Assembly: GCA_964412015.1 (NCBI GenBank) | Contig: CAYPMO010000003.1 | Coordinates: forward strand, 62,001-126,000 | DNA from: SZUA-318 sp964412015 | Lineage (GTDB): Bacteria > Gemmatimonadota > Gemmatimonadetes > Longimicrobiales > Gaopeijiaceae | Direction of reading: 5' to 3' | Length of the DNA: 64,000 bases | Part shown: in pieces, positions 35,844 to 44,475 of the stretch | Layout of the letters: the number at the start of each line of letters is the position of its first letter | Position numbering within the stretch: position 1 is the first letter of the stretch | Program-made: the position numbers and the translations under genes | The notes under the pieces: model-generated | The model's input: the letters and a program-made list of their open reading frames with translations, nothing else | What the model was told of the DNA's origin: nothing | Databases searched by the model: none

Positions 35844-38327
35844 ATGGGCCTTTGGGGGCGGGTAAGGCGCCGGCCGGACGTGATTTCCCGGAAGGGTGCC
35901 GTCGCGCGACTGATCGACGATCTCGTGCAGGACGTACGCGTGGCGCTGCGCGCGTTCGCGAAGCAACCCGCCTTCCTGCTCACCGTGCTGATCACGCTCG
36001 GGCTCGGAATCGGCGGGAACGTGGCGATGTTCGGGATCCTGGAGGGATCGCTGTTCCGAGCCCTGCCGTACCGGGACCCCGATCAGCTGGTTCTAGGCCG
36101 GGTGACGTACCAGGGACAGCGCGGCAACACGGTGTCCGCGCCGGACTACTACGACGTGCGCGAGCAGGCGACCTCGTTCGCGTCGCTCTCTGCCTTCACC
36201 CCCTTCGCGATCGAAGCCACGATTACGGGAGCCGGCGACCCGGAGCGCGTGAGCGCTCCGTATGCGGCGTGGGATCTGTTCCACACGCTCGGTGTGGATC
36301 CGCTGTTCGGCCGACACTTCCTGGCGGGAGAGGGCGAGCCTGGAGGGGAGGCGGTGGTCATCCTCACGCATGGCTACTGGCAGCGACGCTTCGGGGGCGA
36401 TCGCGCGGCGATCGGCCGGAGCATCGACCTGGACGGAATGCCGGCCACGATCGTGGGGGTCCTCCCCGAGACGTTCCGCTTCGACGTCCGTGCCGATGTG
36501 TGGCGCCCGATGGTGAGGGGCGGCCAGTGGGCGCAGGCCAGGCAGTTCCACAACTTCGTGATGATCGGCCGACTCGCGCCGGGGGTGGATCTGGTCGCCG
36601 CTCAAGCGGAGGTGGACGGCATCACGGCGAGGTTGGCCGAGCTGTACCCGGACTCGAACCGCGACAAGGGCATGTATCTCGTCGGTCTGCACGACGCCCT
36701 CGTCGAGGGCTCCCGGACCACGCTGGGCGTGCTGGCGGCCGCCGTGGTGGCGCTTCTGCTCGTGGCCTGCGCGAACGTGGCCGGCATCGTGCTTGCCCGC
36801 GGAAGCGCGCGCCGAAGCGAGATGGCGGTACGCTCGGTCATGGGGGCGGGTCGGCGGCGGTTGATCCGTCAGCTCATGGCGGAGAACGTGCTGCTCGCCG
36901 GGGGCGCGGCGCTCCTCGGCGTACTGATCGCGGGAGTGCTGAAGCGGGGCATCCTCTCGATCGTCCCGGTCGGCGAGGTCGGGAGCGTCGAAGAGGGAAC
37001 GTCCGCCGCCACGGTCGGAGTCGCCGTGGGTGCCGGGCTTCTCACCGTGATCCTGTTCGGCCTCGTGCCGGCCGTGCGCGCCGCGCGCACCGAGCCGGCG
37101 CGGGAGTTGACGGGCGGCGGCACGCGCTCGGGGGGCAGCCGCGAGGCCGCCCGGTTCCGCAGCGGCCTGGTCGTCGCCCAGGTGGCGCTCACGGTCGTAT
37201 TGCTCCTGGTGTCCGGACTGCTCCTGCGCAGCCTGGCTCACCTTCGGGGCGTGGATGTCGGGTTCGAGCCCGCCGGCCTCCTGACCGCCGAGGTGCCGCT
37301 GCCGCCCGGCAGGTACGCCGATCCGACGCTGCGGCCGCCGTTCTTCGAGGACCTCGGGCGGCGCATCGAGGTCCTGCCGGGAGTCGAGGCGGTCGGCATC
37401 GCCAGTCTCTTGCCGATCCGGGATCCCGGGAACAACGTGCGTGTCGCACCGATCGAGCAGTGGGGCGGGCAAGGTGCGTTCGAGCGCGTCGCGTACCAGC
37501 GCATGGTCCTGCCGGGCTATTTCGCCGCGATGGGGATCCCGCTCCTGGCGGGCCGGGACGTGGCTTCGACGGACGTCCGGAGCGCGCCTGCCGTGGTGAT
37601 CCTCAGTGAGTCGCTGTCCCGGGCGCTCTTCCCGGAGGGCAGCCCGCTCGGGCGCGTGGTCGGCGTGGATGTGGGTGCGGACCCCTACCGCGCGGAGGTC
37701 GTCGGTGTCGTGGGCGATGTGGCCCCGGCGCGACTCGCCAGTGGGAAAGAGATTGCCATGTACTTCCCCTACGGGCAGCGATCTCCCGCCGCGATGCAGC
37801 TCGCCGTGCGCACGGGGGGGGAGCCTGCCACGCTCGCCGCGCCGATCCGCGACATTCTGCGCGAGCTCGATCCGGACGTGCCGCTCGCGGAGGTCGCGAC
37901 CATGGAAAGCGTCATCTCCTCGTCCCTCTCGGACCGGCGGGCCGTGCTCCTGGTCCTGGGAGCGTTCGCGACGGTGGCGCTGCTGCTGTCCGCGGTCGGG
38001 CTGTATGGCGTGCTCGCCTACCAGGTGTCACGGCGGACGCGTGAGATCGGCGTGCGCATGGCCCTCGGCGCCTCCGAGGCCAGCGTGTCGGGCGAGGTCG
38101 TGAAGGGTGGGTTGCGCCTGGTGACGATCGGCTTGGCGCTGGGTATCCCCGCCTCCGTATTCGCTTCCCGGCTGGTGCGAGGGATGCTCTTCGGAGTCGG
38201 GCCCTCGGATCCACTCACCTACCTGGGCGTGGCGGCCTTCTTCGTTACGGTGGCGACCGTGGCGTGCCTGATGCCGGCGCGGCGCGCTGCGCGCGTGGAT
38301 CCGGCGCGAGCCTTCCACATGGAATGA
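35844..38327 (+). CDS. ADOP-type MacB/FtsX permease
   Basis: An 827-residue permease with the duplicated MacB_PCD plus FtsX layout of acidobacterial duplicated orphan permeases. A first helix at about residues 48-70 (AFLLTVLITLGLGIGGNVAMF) leads into a periplasmic domain, a three-helix FtsX block around residues 290-420 (VVALLLVACANVAGIVLARG), a second periplasmic domain after about 440 and a final FtsX block near 700-810 (GAFATVALLLSAVGLYGVLAYQV, RRTREIGVRMALGAS). No ATPase gene is adjacent, hence orphan. Its role is unknown; mechanotransmission or lipoprotein/peptide export is assumed from MacB. GAGGAGA precedes the ATG. Confidence 0.9.
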   Translation: MGLWGRVRRRPDVISRKGAVARLIDDLVQDVRVALRAFAKQPAFLLTVLITLGLGIGGNVAMFGILEGSLFRALPYRDPDQLVLGRVTYQGQRGNTVSAPDYYDVREQATSFASLSAFTPFAIEATITGAGDPERVSAPYAAWDLFHTLGVDPLFGRHFLAGEGEPGGEAVVILTHGYWQRRFGGDRAAIGRSIDLDGMPATIVGVLPETFRFDVRADVWRPMVRGGQWAQARQFHNFVMIGRLAPGVDLVAAQAEVDGITARLAELYPDSNRDKGMYLVGLHDALVEGSRTTLGVLAAAVVALLLVACANVAGIVLARGSARRSEMAVRSVMGAGRRRLIRQLMAENVLLAGGAALLGVLIAGVLKRGILSIVPVGEVGSVEEGTSAATVGVAVGAGLLTVILFGLVPAVRAARTEPARELTGGGTRSGGSREAARFRSGLVVAQVALTVVLLLVSGLLLRSLAHLRGVDVGFEPAGLLTAEVPLPPGRYADPTLRPPFFEDLGRRIEVLPGVEAVGIASLLPIRDPGNNVRVAPIEQWGGQGAFERVAYQRMVLPGYFAAMGIPLLAGRDVASTDVRSAPAVVILSESLSRALFPEGSPLGRVVGVDVGADPYRAEVVGVVGDVAPARLASGKEIAMYFPYGQRSPAAMQLAVRTGGEPATLAAPIRDILRELDPDVPLAEVATMESVISSSLSDRRAVLLVLGAFATVALLLSAVGLYGVLAYQVSRRTREIGVRMALGASEASVSGEVVKGGLRLVTIGLALGIPASVFASRLVRGMLFGVGPSDPLTYLGVAAFFVTVATVACLMPARRAARVDPARAFHME

Positions 38328-38382
38328 GAGACGGGAGCGCCGACCTCGCGCGGCAGGCCCGTCGAGGCCGTATCTTCGTCCG

Positions 38383-39579
38383 ATGACCCCGGTTCGCCAC
38401 GCTCGCGCCCCCGCCGTCCGCACGGGCCTCGACCGCCTCGTCGCCGGCGACGTCGAAGGCGACTTCCACAGCGCGTCGGCCGGGCTGATCATGCACCCGG
38501 CGTCCGTCACCGCGGGTCTCACGCCCTCGGTGGATGCGATGCTCTCCGCCGGGTTCCTCGTGCGGTCGCTGTTCGGTCCGCAGCACGGCGCCCGCGGGGA
38601 GAAACAGGACAACATGATCGAATCGGCGCACTACGCCGACCCGCGCACGGGACTCCCGGTGCACTCGCTGTACAGCGAGGTCCGAAAGCCCACACCCGAG
38701 ATGCTCGCTGGCCTTGATGTCCTGTTCTACGATCTGCAGGACGTCGGCGCCCGCGTGTACACGTTCTCCTGGACGATGGCCCTGGCCATGGAGGCCTGCG
38801 GCGAGGCGGGCGTGCGCTTCGTGGTGTTGGACCGCCCGAATCCGGTGGGTGGCCTCGTACGCGAGGGGCCCGTGCTCCGCCCTGGCTTCGAGTCGTTCGT
38901 GGGACTCCAACCCGAACCGATCCGCCACGGCCTCACCATGGGCGAGCTCGCGCGCTGGCTCGTGGGCGCGCGCGGAATCCGGTGTGACCTCGAGGTCGTC
39001 CCCATGGAGGGCTGGCGACGGGACATGATGTGGGAGGACACCGGACTTGCGTACGTCATTCCCAGCCCGAACCTCCCCACGCCGCAGTCGTGCGCGGTCT
39101 ACCCGGGCATGGTGTTGCTGGAGGGCACGAACCTCTCGGAAGGCCGGGGGACCACGAGACCCTTCGAGCTGGTGGGCGCACCGTACCTGGACCCGTACGC
39201 GTGGGTGGAGGCCGTCGCGTCCGAGGATGCGGCCGGCGCGAGACTGAGGCCGTGCTGGTTCGAGCCGACGTTCCAGAAGCACGGCGGCGCGTTGTGCGGC
39301 GGCGTCCAGATCCACGTCATCGACCGCGAGGCGTTCCGTCCCGTGCGCACCGCGGTGGCGCTCCTCCGGGCCGCTCGGGACGTCGCGCCGGACGAGTTCG
39401 GGTGGCGCTCGCCCCCGTACGAGTACGAGGAGCGCCTCATGCCCGTGGACATCCTGTGGGGGCACGCCGGGCTCCGCGAGGGCGTGGACAGGGGCTCCTC
39501 GGTGGGTGAGATCCTGCGGGGCGTCGAGGAGGAGTGCGCGGCGTTCAGCAGGGACGTGAAGCCCTTCCTGCTCTATTGA
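38383..39579 (+). CDS. Exo-beta-N-acetylmuramidase NamZ-like (DUF1343)
   Basis: A 398-residue DUF1343 protein. Typical segments are FGPQHGARGEKQDNM, VHSLYSEVRKPT, FYDLQDVGARVYTFSWTMA, FVVLDRPNPVGG and LEGTNLSEGRGTTRPFE. Characterised members release terminal N-acetylmuramic acid from peptidoglycan fragments. Unlike the secreted enzymes it has no signal peptide at this start, so it would act on recycled fragments in the cytoplasm, unless the true start is elsewhere. TATCTT (38371-38376) sits six bases before the ATG, again suggesting a leaderless or very short leader. Confidence 0.88.
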   Translation: MTPVRHARAPAVRTGLDRLVAGDVEGDFHSASAGLIMHPASVTAGLTPSVDAMLSAGFLVRSLFGPQHGARGEKQDNMIESAHYADPRTGLPVHSLYSEVRKPTPEMLAGLDVLFYDLQDVGARVYTFSWTMALAMEACGEAGVRFVVLDRPNPVGGLVREGPVLRPGFESFVGLQPEPIRHGLTMGELARWLVGARGIRCDLEVVPMEGWRRDMMWEDTGLAYVIPSPNLPTPQSCAVYPGMVLLEGTNLSEGRGTTRPFELVGAPYLDPYAWVEAVASEDAAGARLRPCWFEPTFQKHGGALCGGVQIHVIDREAFRPVRTAVALLRAARDVAPDEFGWRSPPYEYEERLMPVDILWGHAGLREGVDRGSSVGEILRGVEEECAAFSRDVKPFLLY

Positions 39580-39746
39580 GCCGCGACCCGGAACCTCCCC
39601 CTCGTCCTGGGCGGGAGGAAGCCCACCTGTGGGCGCACCTTATTCCCCACATCCACCGTCGGGGGTTTCTCTCTATCGTGTGGATGCCCGGAAGGTGTGA
39701 ATTGGACGGTATCTGGAGCCCGTCGGTCCGACCGTGCGGAGGCACA

Positions 39747-39763
39747 CCGTGGGCTCCCCACGG
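39747..39763. other. Small inverted repeat before the pseudo-receiver gene
   Basis: CCGTGGG and CCCACGG, separated by three bases, lie 28 bases upstream of the ATG at 39791. They could be a protein-binding site or a 5'-leader hairpin. No other motif is clear in the 211-base gap. Confidence 0.35.
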
Positions 39764-39790
39764 CCCGCGAGCACGAAGGGAGGGCAGGCC

Positions 39791-40267
39791 ATGCCGGAGG
39801 ATGGGATCGCCGTAGTCGTTGGGAATTCCCCGGCGCTGGAGCAGGCTCTGGACGCGCTGTCCACCCGGGATCTTTCCGTGTTGGCCATCCCGACGATCGC
39901 CGAGGCGGGATACGCCCTGCTCGGCTCCGACCGTCCGTTGGTCCGCGCCGTCCTCGTCAGCTTGGTCGAGGAACCCGAAGGGGCCCTCGAGCTGGTCCGC
40001 TCGCTGCGGAACGGAAGCGCTCTGGCCTCGGTCTTCGTCGGGGTCTGGGCCCGCCGGGCCTCCGAAAGGGCTCTGGCTTCGGCCTTCGCTCTGGGCGCGG
40101 ACAGTGGCGTCGTGCTCGACGGAAGGGCGGACGACGCGATGCGGCTCGCCCGGATGATCCGGGCCTGGGCGGTCTCCGACGAGCCCGAAGAGGCATGGCG
40201 GGCTCCCGAGAGCCTTCGTGCGGGGCCGGCCGGACGGCGCGCCGCTGCGATTCCGGCGGTCGGTTAG
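39791..40267 (+). CDS. Receiver-like protein without a phosphoacceptor Asp
   Basis: A 158-residue protein with the alternating strand/helix pattern of a response-regulator receiver (IAVVVGNSPALEQALDAL, VLAIPTIAEAGYALL, AVLVSLVEEPEGALELVRSL, VFVGVWARRASERALASAFALGADSGVVL). The third strand, where the phosphorylated Asp is expected, reads VLVSLVEE and has none, and the early acidic pair is also missing. It is best described as a pseudo-receiver; the basic, low-complexity tail after residue 135 has no known domain. No kinase is nearby. GGAGGGC precedes the ATG. Confidence 0.6.
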   Translation: MPEDGIAVVVGNSPALEQALDALSTRDLSVLAIPTIAEAGYALLGSDRPLVRAVLVSLVEEPEGALELVRSLRNGSALASVFVGVWARRASERALASAFALGADSGVVLDGRADDAMRLARMIRAWAVSDEPEEAWRAPESLRAGPAGRRAAAIPAVG

Positions 40268-40269
40268 GG

Positions 40270-40286
40270 ACGCCGGGGCCCGGCGT
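40270..40286. terminator. Small perfect hairpin between convergent genes
   Basis: ACGCCGG and CCGGCGT pair around a GGC loop, three bases after the TAG of the pseudo-receiver gene and just before the stop of the convergent lipoprotein gene. There is no U-run. Confidence 0.5.
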
Positions 40287-40291
40287 GTCTC

Positions 40292-40723
40292 CTACCGGCA
40301 CATCGGATCGTACGTCGGGTCCGCGGAGATCTGGAGCTGGAGGATGTCGCCCGGATCCACGGTCAGCTCGTCCGTGACGCAGCGCACGCTGGCCAGCAGG
40401 TCGAATTCCAGGCGCAGCGGCTGGGGAACCTCCCAGCGGATCCTGAAGGTCTTGTCGGACTTGCCCGTCACGATCCCGAGCTTCTGGTCGCGGCCTTCGC
40501 GCCGGATGGTCCACACCGTGGCGTCGTTGAAGTTGAAATTCCGGACCTCGATCACGATCTCATCCCGGTCCGCCGAGGCCGTCGCGAACGGGTCGGAGGA
40601 TCGAACTCCGTCCCCGAGAGACACGCAGGCGGAAGCCGTGACGAGGAGAGCGGCGGCGCCGAGACCACCCACCGCCCGCGCGCGTCCACGGCCACGTCCG
40701 GTCACGATTTCCAGTAGTCGCAT
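40292..40723 (-). CDS. Small lipoprotein, paralogue of the preceding gene
   Basis: A 143-residue protein with a signal ending LVTASACVSL. The mature part, from IVIEVRNFNFNDATVWTI, through KLGIVTGKSDKTFRIRW to LTVDPGDILQLQI and a final Cys, is a beta-sandwich-like domain of about 90 residues closely resembling that of the upstream gene at 40702-41103. The two genes overlap by 22 bases, so they are a tandem duplication in one operon. The function is unknown. Confidence 0.78.
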   Translation of the reverse strand: MRLLEIVTGRGRGRARAVGGLGAAALLVTASACVSLGDGVRSSDPFATASADRDEIVIEVRNFNFNDATVWTIRREGRDQKLGIVTGKSDKTFRIRWEVPQPLRLEFDLLASVRCVTDELTVDPGDILQLQISADPTYDPMCR

Positions 40724-41103
40724 AGGGTTCCACTGATCTCCACGGGGATCCGCACCCAGACCCTGTCGCCCGGCTCCACGGACATCGCCTGTACCGTACA
40801 TCCTCCGTCGCCGATCAGGTGGATCTGGAACTCGACCGGGAGCGAGAGGCGCCACTGTAGCGTGAAGGATTTCTCCGACTTGCCCGTCACCTCGCCCAGG
40901 CGCAGGCGTTCTCCCCCGCGCACGGCGTGGACCGTGGCGTCGAGGTAGTTGTGGTTCTGCACGGTTATCTGGACGTGCTCGTCACCGTCGCCGCCCCGGG
41001 CTCGGGCGAAGGGGTTTGGGACCTCCGGGAGCGAGCACCCGGGGAGCGCCGTGGCGAGCAGGGCCGCCCAGGCCAGGCGCCGTGGGCGGAAGCGACGCGT
41101 CAC
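40702..41103 (-). CDS. Small lipoprotein, first of a tandem paralogous pair
   Basis: A 133-residue lipoprotein (lipobox ALPGCSLP). Its domain reads ITVQNHNYLDATVHAV, RLGEVTGKSEKSFTLQW and MSVEPGDRVWVRIPV, aligning along its length with the downstream paralogue: both share an aromatic/Asn strand, DATV, VTGKS-KxF and a VxPGD turn, and each has one Cys in the middle and one near the end that could form a disulfide. GTG at 41103 is chosen because it immediately precedes TRRFRPRRLAW, a normal signal-peptide n-region. No function is known. Confidence 0.78.
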   Translation of the reverse strand: MTRRFRPRRLAWAALLATALPGCSLPEVPNPFARARGGDGDEHVQITVQNHNYLDATVHAVRGGERLRLGEVTGKSEKSFTLQWRLSLPVEFQIHLIGDGGCTVQAMSVEPGDRVWVRIPVEISGTLCDYWKS

Positions 41104-41225
41104 GAGGGGTCTCCGAACGGGGAATTTCGTTGCTATACCCCGGGATGAGCTTCCCGGTCCCTTCCGCTCGAGACGCCCGCGGTCGTCGCGTGCGAGCGTC
41201 GCCCGATCGCCTGAGCGGTGGGCCG

Positions 41226-41251
41226 GGCCCACCCGGCGCGCCGGGTGGGCC
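41226..41251 (-). terminator. 26-bp perfect palindrome after the DUF4382 gene
   Basis: A perfect 26-base palindrome, with arms GGCCCACCCGGCG and its complement, lies 5 bases beyond the stop of the DUF4382 gene and 120 bases before the start of the lipoprotein pair. As RNA it would fold into a very stable hairpin. There is no U-tract, so it could equally be a protein-binding site. Confidence 0.6.
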
Positions 41252-41256
41252 GATCG

Positions 41257-41904
41257 TCAACCCTCCGCGCTGGACCGCCCCTTCTCCCTGAGAACCGGCG
41301 TGAAGAGAATCTGCTTCACGGCGCCGGTCTGGGGGTTCGTCTGGATCTTGAAGTTGTCCGTCACGTCGAAGTCCACGGTGATCGTGGTCGTGTTGTTCTC
41401 TTCGGCGCGGATGACGTCGTCCAGCTTGACCTTGATCCCGCTGGTGTAGCCGCTCGGGATCTTCAGGGTCCCGGAGCGTGATCCGTCCTCGAACGCCAGC
41501 CCCTCCGCGAGGTGGACGCGGGCGCTGTCCACGACGAAGCGCAGGCCCTGGTAGACTCCGGCGTCCACCTCGACGAGGCCCGTCATGTCCGCCGTGACCC
41601 CGTCCCGGAGTGCGAGGAGATCGAACTTCAGGGGATTGGCCGCGTCTTCGAAGAGGTACACGCGTCCTCCGGCCGAAGTCGTGTCGGACGCGGCCGTATC
41701 GGGCTCGAGTCCGCCGCCTCCCTGGAGGTAGATCTTCGAGATCCAGACGAGCGCGCTGTCGAGCTGTTCGGTCGGCGCGTCCGTGAGGAGGACCTCGACG
41801 TGGGATGTCAGGGGCCCGGTCCCGTCGCCGCAGGCGCCCGCCGCCAGCAGGGCGGCCAGGGCCAGCACCCTTTTCCGGTTGCCGGTAAAGTTCCCTCGTT
41901 GCAT
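41257..41904 (-). CDS. DUF4382 lipoprotein
   Basis: A 215-residue lipoprotein (lipobox LAAGACGDG). It matches DUF4382: VEVLLTDAPTE at the start of the mature protein, VYLFEDAANPLKFDLLAL, GVYQGLRFVVDSARV and a C-terminal ITVDFDVTDNFKI. The fold is a transthyretin-like beta sandwich found in secreted bacterial and archaeal proteins of unknown role. The ATG at 41904 has no strong Shine-Dalgarno. It is followed by the 26-bp palindrome. Confidence 0.87.
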   Translation of the reverse strand: MQRGNFTGNRKRVLALAALLAAGACGDGTGPLTSHVEVLLTDAPTEQLDSALVWISKIYLQGGGGLEPDTAASDTTSAGGRVYLFEDAANPLKFDLLALRDGVTADMTGLVEVDAGVYQGLRFVVDSARVHLAEGLAFEDGSRSGTLKIPSGYTSGIKVKLDDVIRAEENNTTTITVDFDVTDNFKIQTNPQTGAVKQILFTPVLREKGRSSAEG

Positions 41905-42020
41905 GGTGATTCTCTCCCGTCGTGGTTCGCTGTCATGCTTCGAACGCGGCGGCGTAACACGATCCGTGGGGGCGGACCCGGTCGTCTCCGATCGTCACAT
42001 CGGACAAGGATGCAGGAACT

Positions 42021-42716
42021 GTGCCGGAACCGAGGCTTGCAGGAGCGGACAGGGGGGACGGACGGCCGAGCCGGTGCCTATGCCTGGAGACGGAGCGGCT
42101 GCGCGTCACCGTGCTGACCTTGCAGGCTCTCCAGGCATGGGTGGACGGCGACGCCGAGCGCCTGCGCGCCGAAACCGGAGCGATCTTCGCCATCCCGGTC
42201 GAGAGCCCGCCTCTGTTCGGGGATGATCTGCCGAAGTTCCGCGACCGCATGGCCGAGACGCCGGACGAGCTGGGGTGGTGGGTGTGGCTCGCCTCCCGTG
42301 TCGAGGATGGCCGTGCCGTGGGCGTGTGCGGCCTCGGAGGGCTGCCGGACGGTCAGGGAACCGTGGTGCTGGGCTATTCGGTCTATCCGCACGAGGAAGG
42401 GAGGGGCTATGCCACTGAGGCCACCCGGGCCGTCATGACGTGGGCCCTGAGCCAGCCTGGCGTCAGACGCGTCCGCGCGACGGTACCCTCCCGGAACGTC
42501 GCATCGCTGGCCGTGGCGCGTAAGCTGGGCTTGGTGGAGACGAGACACGAAGTCCACGAGGGGGTCGGCGACGTGACGGTCTACGAAATCGAGCGCGGAC
42601 CGGAGGTGAGTCCGTCGTCGCACGACTGGCCCGAGCTCGTCCACGACGCGCCGTCCCCCTCACCTCGGAGGAGGAAGGAGTGGGCCTGTCCTCGGGGGCC
42701 TGGCTCGGCGGCGTAA
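42021..42716 (+). CDS. GNAT-family N-acetyltransferase (RimJ-like)
   Basis: A 231-residue acetyltransferase. LETERLRVTVLT near residue 23 is the usual start of RimJ/RimL-like domains, YSVYPHEEGRGYATEATRAVM holds the acetyl-CoA pyrophosphate loop (EGRGYA), and VPSRNVASLAVARKLGLVET is the C-terminal signature. The substrate could be a protein N terminus or a small amine. GTG at 42021 is the first in-frame start; the leading 20 residues are not conserved, so translation may begin later. The 3' end overlaps the decayed decarboxylase locus by 37 bases. Confidence 0.82.
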   Translation: MPEPRLAGADRGDGRPSRCLCLETERLRVTVLTLQALQAWVDGDAERLRAETGAIFAIPVESPPLFGDDLPKFRDRMAETPDELGWWVWLASRVEDGRAVGVCGLGGLPDGQGTVVLGYSVYPHEEGRGYATEATRAVMTWALSQPGVRRVRATVPSRNVASLAVARKLGLVETRHEVHEGVGDVTVYEIERGPEVSPSSHDWPELVHDAPSPSPRRRKEWACPRGPGSAA

Positions 42717-42934
42717 GGACCGCCCTTCTCATGCAGTCGAGCGGCGTGGGGCGCTCCGCGGTCGCGCTACTGACGGAGATGGGCGTGGAAACGGTGCGCG
42801 CCGATACGCCCGCGGACGTGTCGCCCGCCGTGAAGAACGTGCTCGCCCGCGCGTCCGGAGCGAACGCCATGACGGCGGTGCTCATCGCCCAGCAGGTCGT
42901 CGGCGTGAAGAGGTTCGAGGAAGGCCCCCGGTGA
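42680..42934 (+). pseudogene. Decayed alpha subunit, sulfo-/phosphonopyruvate decarboxylase type
   Basis: An 84-codon frame retains SSGAWLGGVRTALLMQSSGVG, shown here as SSGAWLGGVRTALLMQSSG, the diagnostic strand and loop of the ComD-like TPP-enzyme alpha subunit, and then jumps to LLTEMGVETVRADTPADV from its C-terminal third. The first 50-60 residues and an internal segment of about 50 residues normally following the SSGxG loop are missing. Normal family length is about 165 residues. A ribosome binding site (GGAGGAAGG) and GTG start remain, but the product cannot fold as the family does. It is followed with a GTGA overlap by an equally damaged beta part. Confidence 0.72.
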
Positions 42935-43228
42935 AGCCGGCGTGGGACTGCGCGGCCGCGGGGGACGACGCGCTCACGTTCCCGCTCTGGGGAGGCATGG
43001 GCCTGGCCGCGATGACGGGCCTGGGCCTGGCGTGCGCGCGCCCCGAACGATGTGTCCTCGTCGTGACCGGGGACGGGGAGATGCTCATGGGCCTGGGCTC
43101 CCTGGCGGCCGTCGCGCGCGCCTGTGGCTTCGCGGAGTCGCTCACGGTTACCCGTCCGGACGAGCTGGCTCCGTTGCGCTCCTCGATCCATGCCGCCCGA
43201 GGCCCGGTGTTCGCCGCCGTGAGGTGTC
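42931..43228 (+). pseudogene. Decayed beta subunit, sulfo-/phosphonopyruvate decarboxylase type
   Basis: The frame has FPLWGGMGLAAMTGLGLA and VLVVTGDGEMLMGLGSLA, the TPP-binding region of the beta subunit, then passes directly to ARACGFAESLTVTRPDELAPL from the C-terminal domain. About 35-40 residues that hold the Asn of the GDG-to-N thiamine-diphosphate motif are gone, as is the N terminus. The open frame runs on to 43446, but only because the stop has been lost into the 3' end of the convergent epimerase gene. It cannot bind TPP-Mg and is a relic. Confidence 0.72.
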
Positions 43229-43235
43229 GACCACC

Positions 43236-44396
43236 CTATACCCGCCGCGCCTTCCACGCCGCGAGGATCGCCGCCTCCTTCTCCGGCGCGAGCCCGGTCC
43301 TGAGGGCCGGAGCGTCGGCTCCGCGGGCCTTCCACCACGCGAGCGTATCACGAGCCGTGTCGGCCAGCGGACGGAACTCGAGCCCAGCCTCGATCGCCTT
43401 CCCGCAGTCCCAGGCGGAGAAGCCGCGCGTCTCCGGAGCGGGATAGACCCACACGGGCATCTCCATCCACTCGCCCACCTTCTGTTCGCGGAGAAAGTCG
43501 GCCGGCACCCACGTGAACGAGACCGCCGAGGCGGTGACGGCCCGGATGCCGTAGAGCATCTCGGCCATCGTCATCGGCGAGCGCGGGCCCACCGCGTTGA
43601 AGGTGCCCGACTCCTGCTCCTCCACGAGGTGCACGAGGAACCGGCCGAGGTCGCGTACGTCCACGATCTGCGCCAGGTCGGTGCCGTCGCCGGGGGCGAG
43701 TACCTCGCCTCCCCGATCGATGCGCACCGGCCAGTACGTGAAGCGGTCGCTGGTGTCCCTCGGGCCGACGATGAGACCGGGGCGCACGACCAACCCACAG
43801 TCACCGAAGGTGCCGTGCACGATGCGCTCGGCCTCGGCCTTGTTGGGTCCGAACGCCTCGCCCATGGGGGCGTTGCGCGCGACGACATCCTCGTAGTCCT
43901 CATGGCTGAAGACCGCAGCGTCCTCCGTCTGCCCGACGATGCTGTTGTCGGTGTGGGCCGAGATGCTCGAGACGAACAGGTAGCGCCCCACCGAATCCTC
44001 CAGCGCGGCGGCGGAGTCCCGCACCCACGTGGCGACGTTGGCCGAGGTGTCGAGGACGGCGTCCCAGGTCCGTCCGCTCAAGGCCGCCAGATCACCGGTC
44101 GAGCGGTCACCCACGAGCTTCTCGGTGTCGGGGAACAGATGCGGGTTGGTGATCCCGCGGTTGAAGAGCGTGACCGTGTGGCCTCGGGCGAGCGCGTACT
44201 CCACCTCGGCCGGCCCCAGGAATCCCGTGCCGCCGAGCATGAGGATCCTGAGGGGGTGGGGGGCGCGCGGGAGGGCTTGGAGGTCGGGCCGCGGGCCGGC
44301 CCGCTTCTCGCCGGGGCCCGGGGTCGGCCGTCCGCCGAACGCCAAGCCCACGCCGGCCGCCGTCGTCGTCACCAGGAACTCGCGCCGATCCTTCAT
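43236..44396 (-). CDS. Tat-exported NAD-dependent epimerase/dehydratase
   Basis: A 386-residue extended short-chain dehydrogenase-like protein with a twin-arginine signal (RREFLVTTTAAGVGLAFG, residues 4-21). The nucleotide-binding motif is GGTGFLG near residue 55; the segment FVSSISAHTD holds the catalytic Ser region and DYEDVVARNAPMGEAFGPNK the Tyr/Lys region, though spacing is looser than usual. Relatives include RNA-binding CSP41-like and isoflavone-reductase-like epimerases. Export by Tat implies a folded, cofactor-loaded enzyme in the periplasm. The decayed beta-subunit frame runs antisense over its 3' end. Confidence 0.87.
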   Translation of the reverse strand: MKDRREFLVTTTAAGVGLAFGGRPTPGPGEKRAGPRPDLQALPRAPHPLRILMLGGTGFLGPAEVEYALARGHTVTLFNRGITNPHLFPDTEKLVGDRSTGDLAALSGRTWDAVLDTSANVATWVRDSAAALEDSVGRYLFVSSISAHTDNSIVGQTEDAAVFSHEDYEDVVARNAPMGEAFGPNKAEAERIVHGTFGDCGLVVRPGLIVGPRDTSDRFTYWPVRIDRGGEVLAPGDGTDLAQIVDVRDLGRFLVHLVEEQESGTFNAVGPRSPMTMAEMLYGIRAVTASAVSFTWVPADFLREQKVGEWMEMPVWVYPAPETRGFSAWDCGKAIEAGLEFRPLADTARDTLAWWKARGADAPALRTGLAPEKEAAILAAWKARRV

Positions 44397-44475
44397 GGTC
44401 CTCGTGCCTCAGGGTTGCGGGGATGGTGGACGCTAGGAGCGCACCGGGGGACGGGCAAGCATGGCCGGGGTTCGA

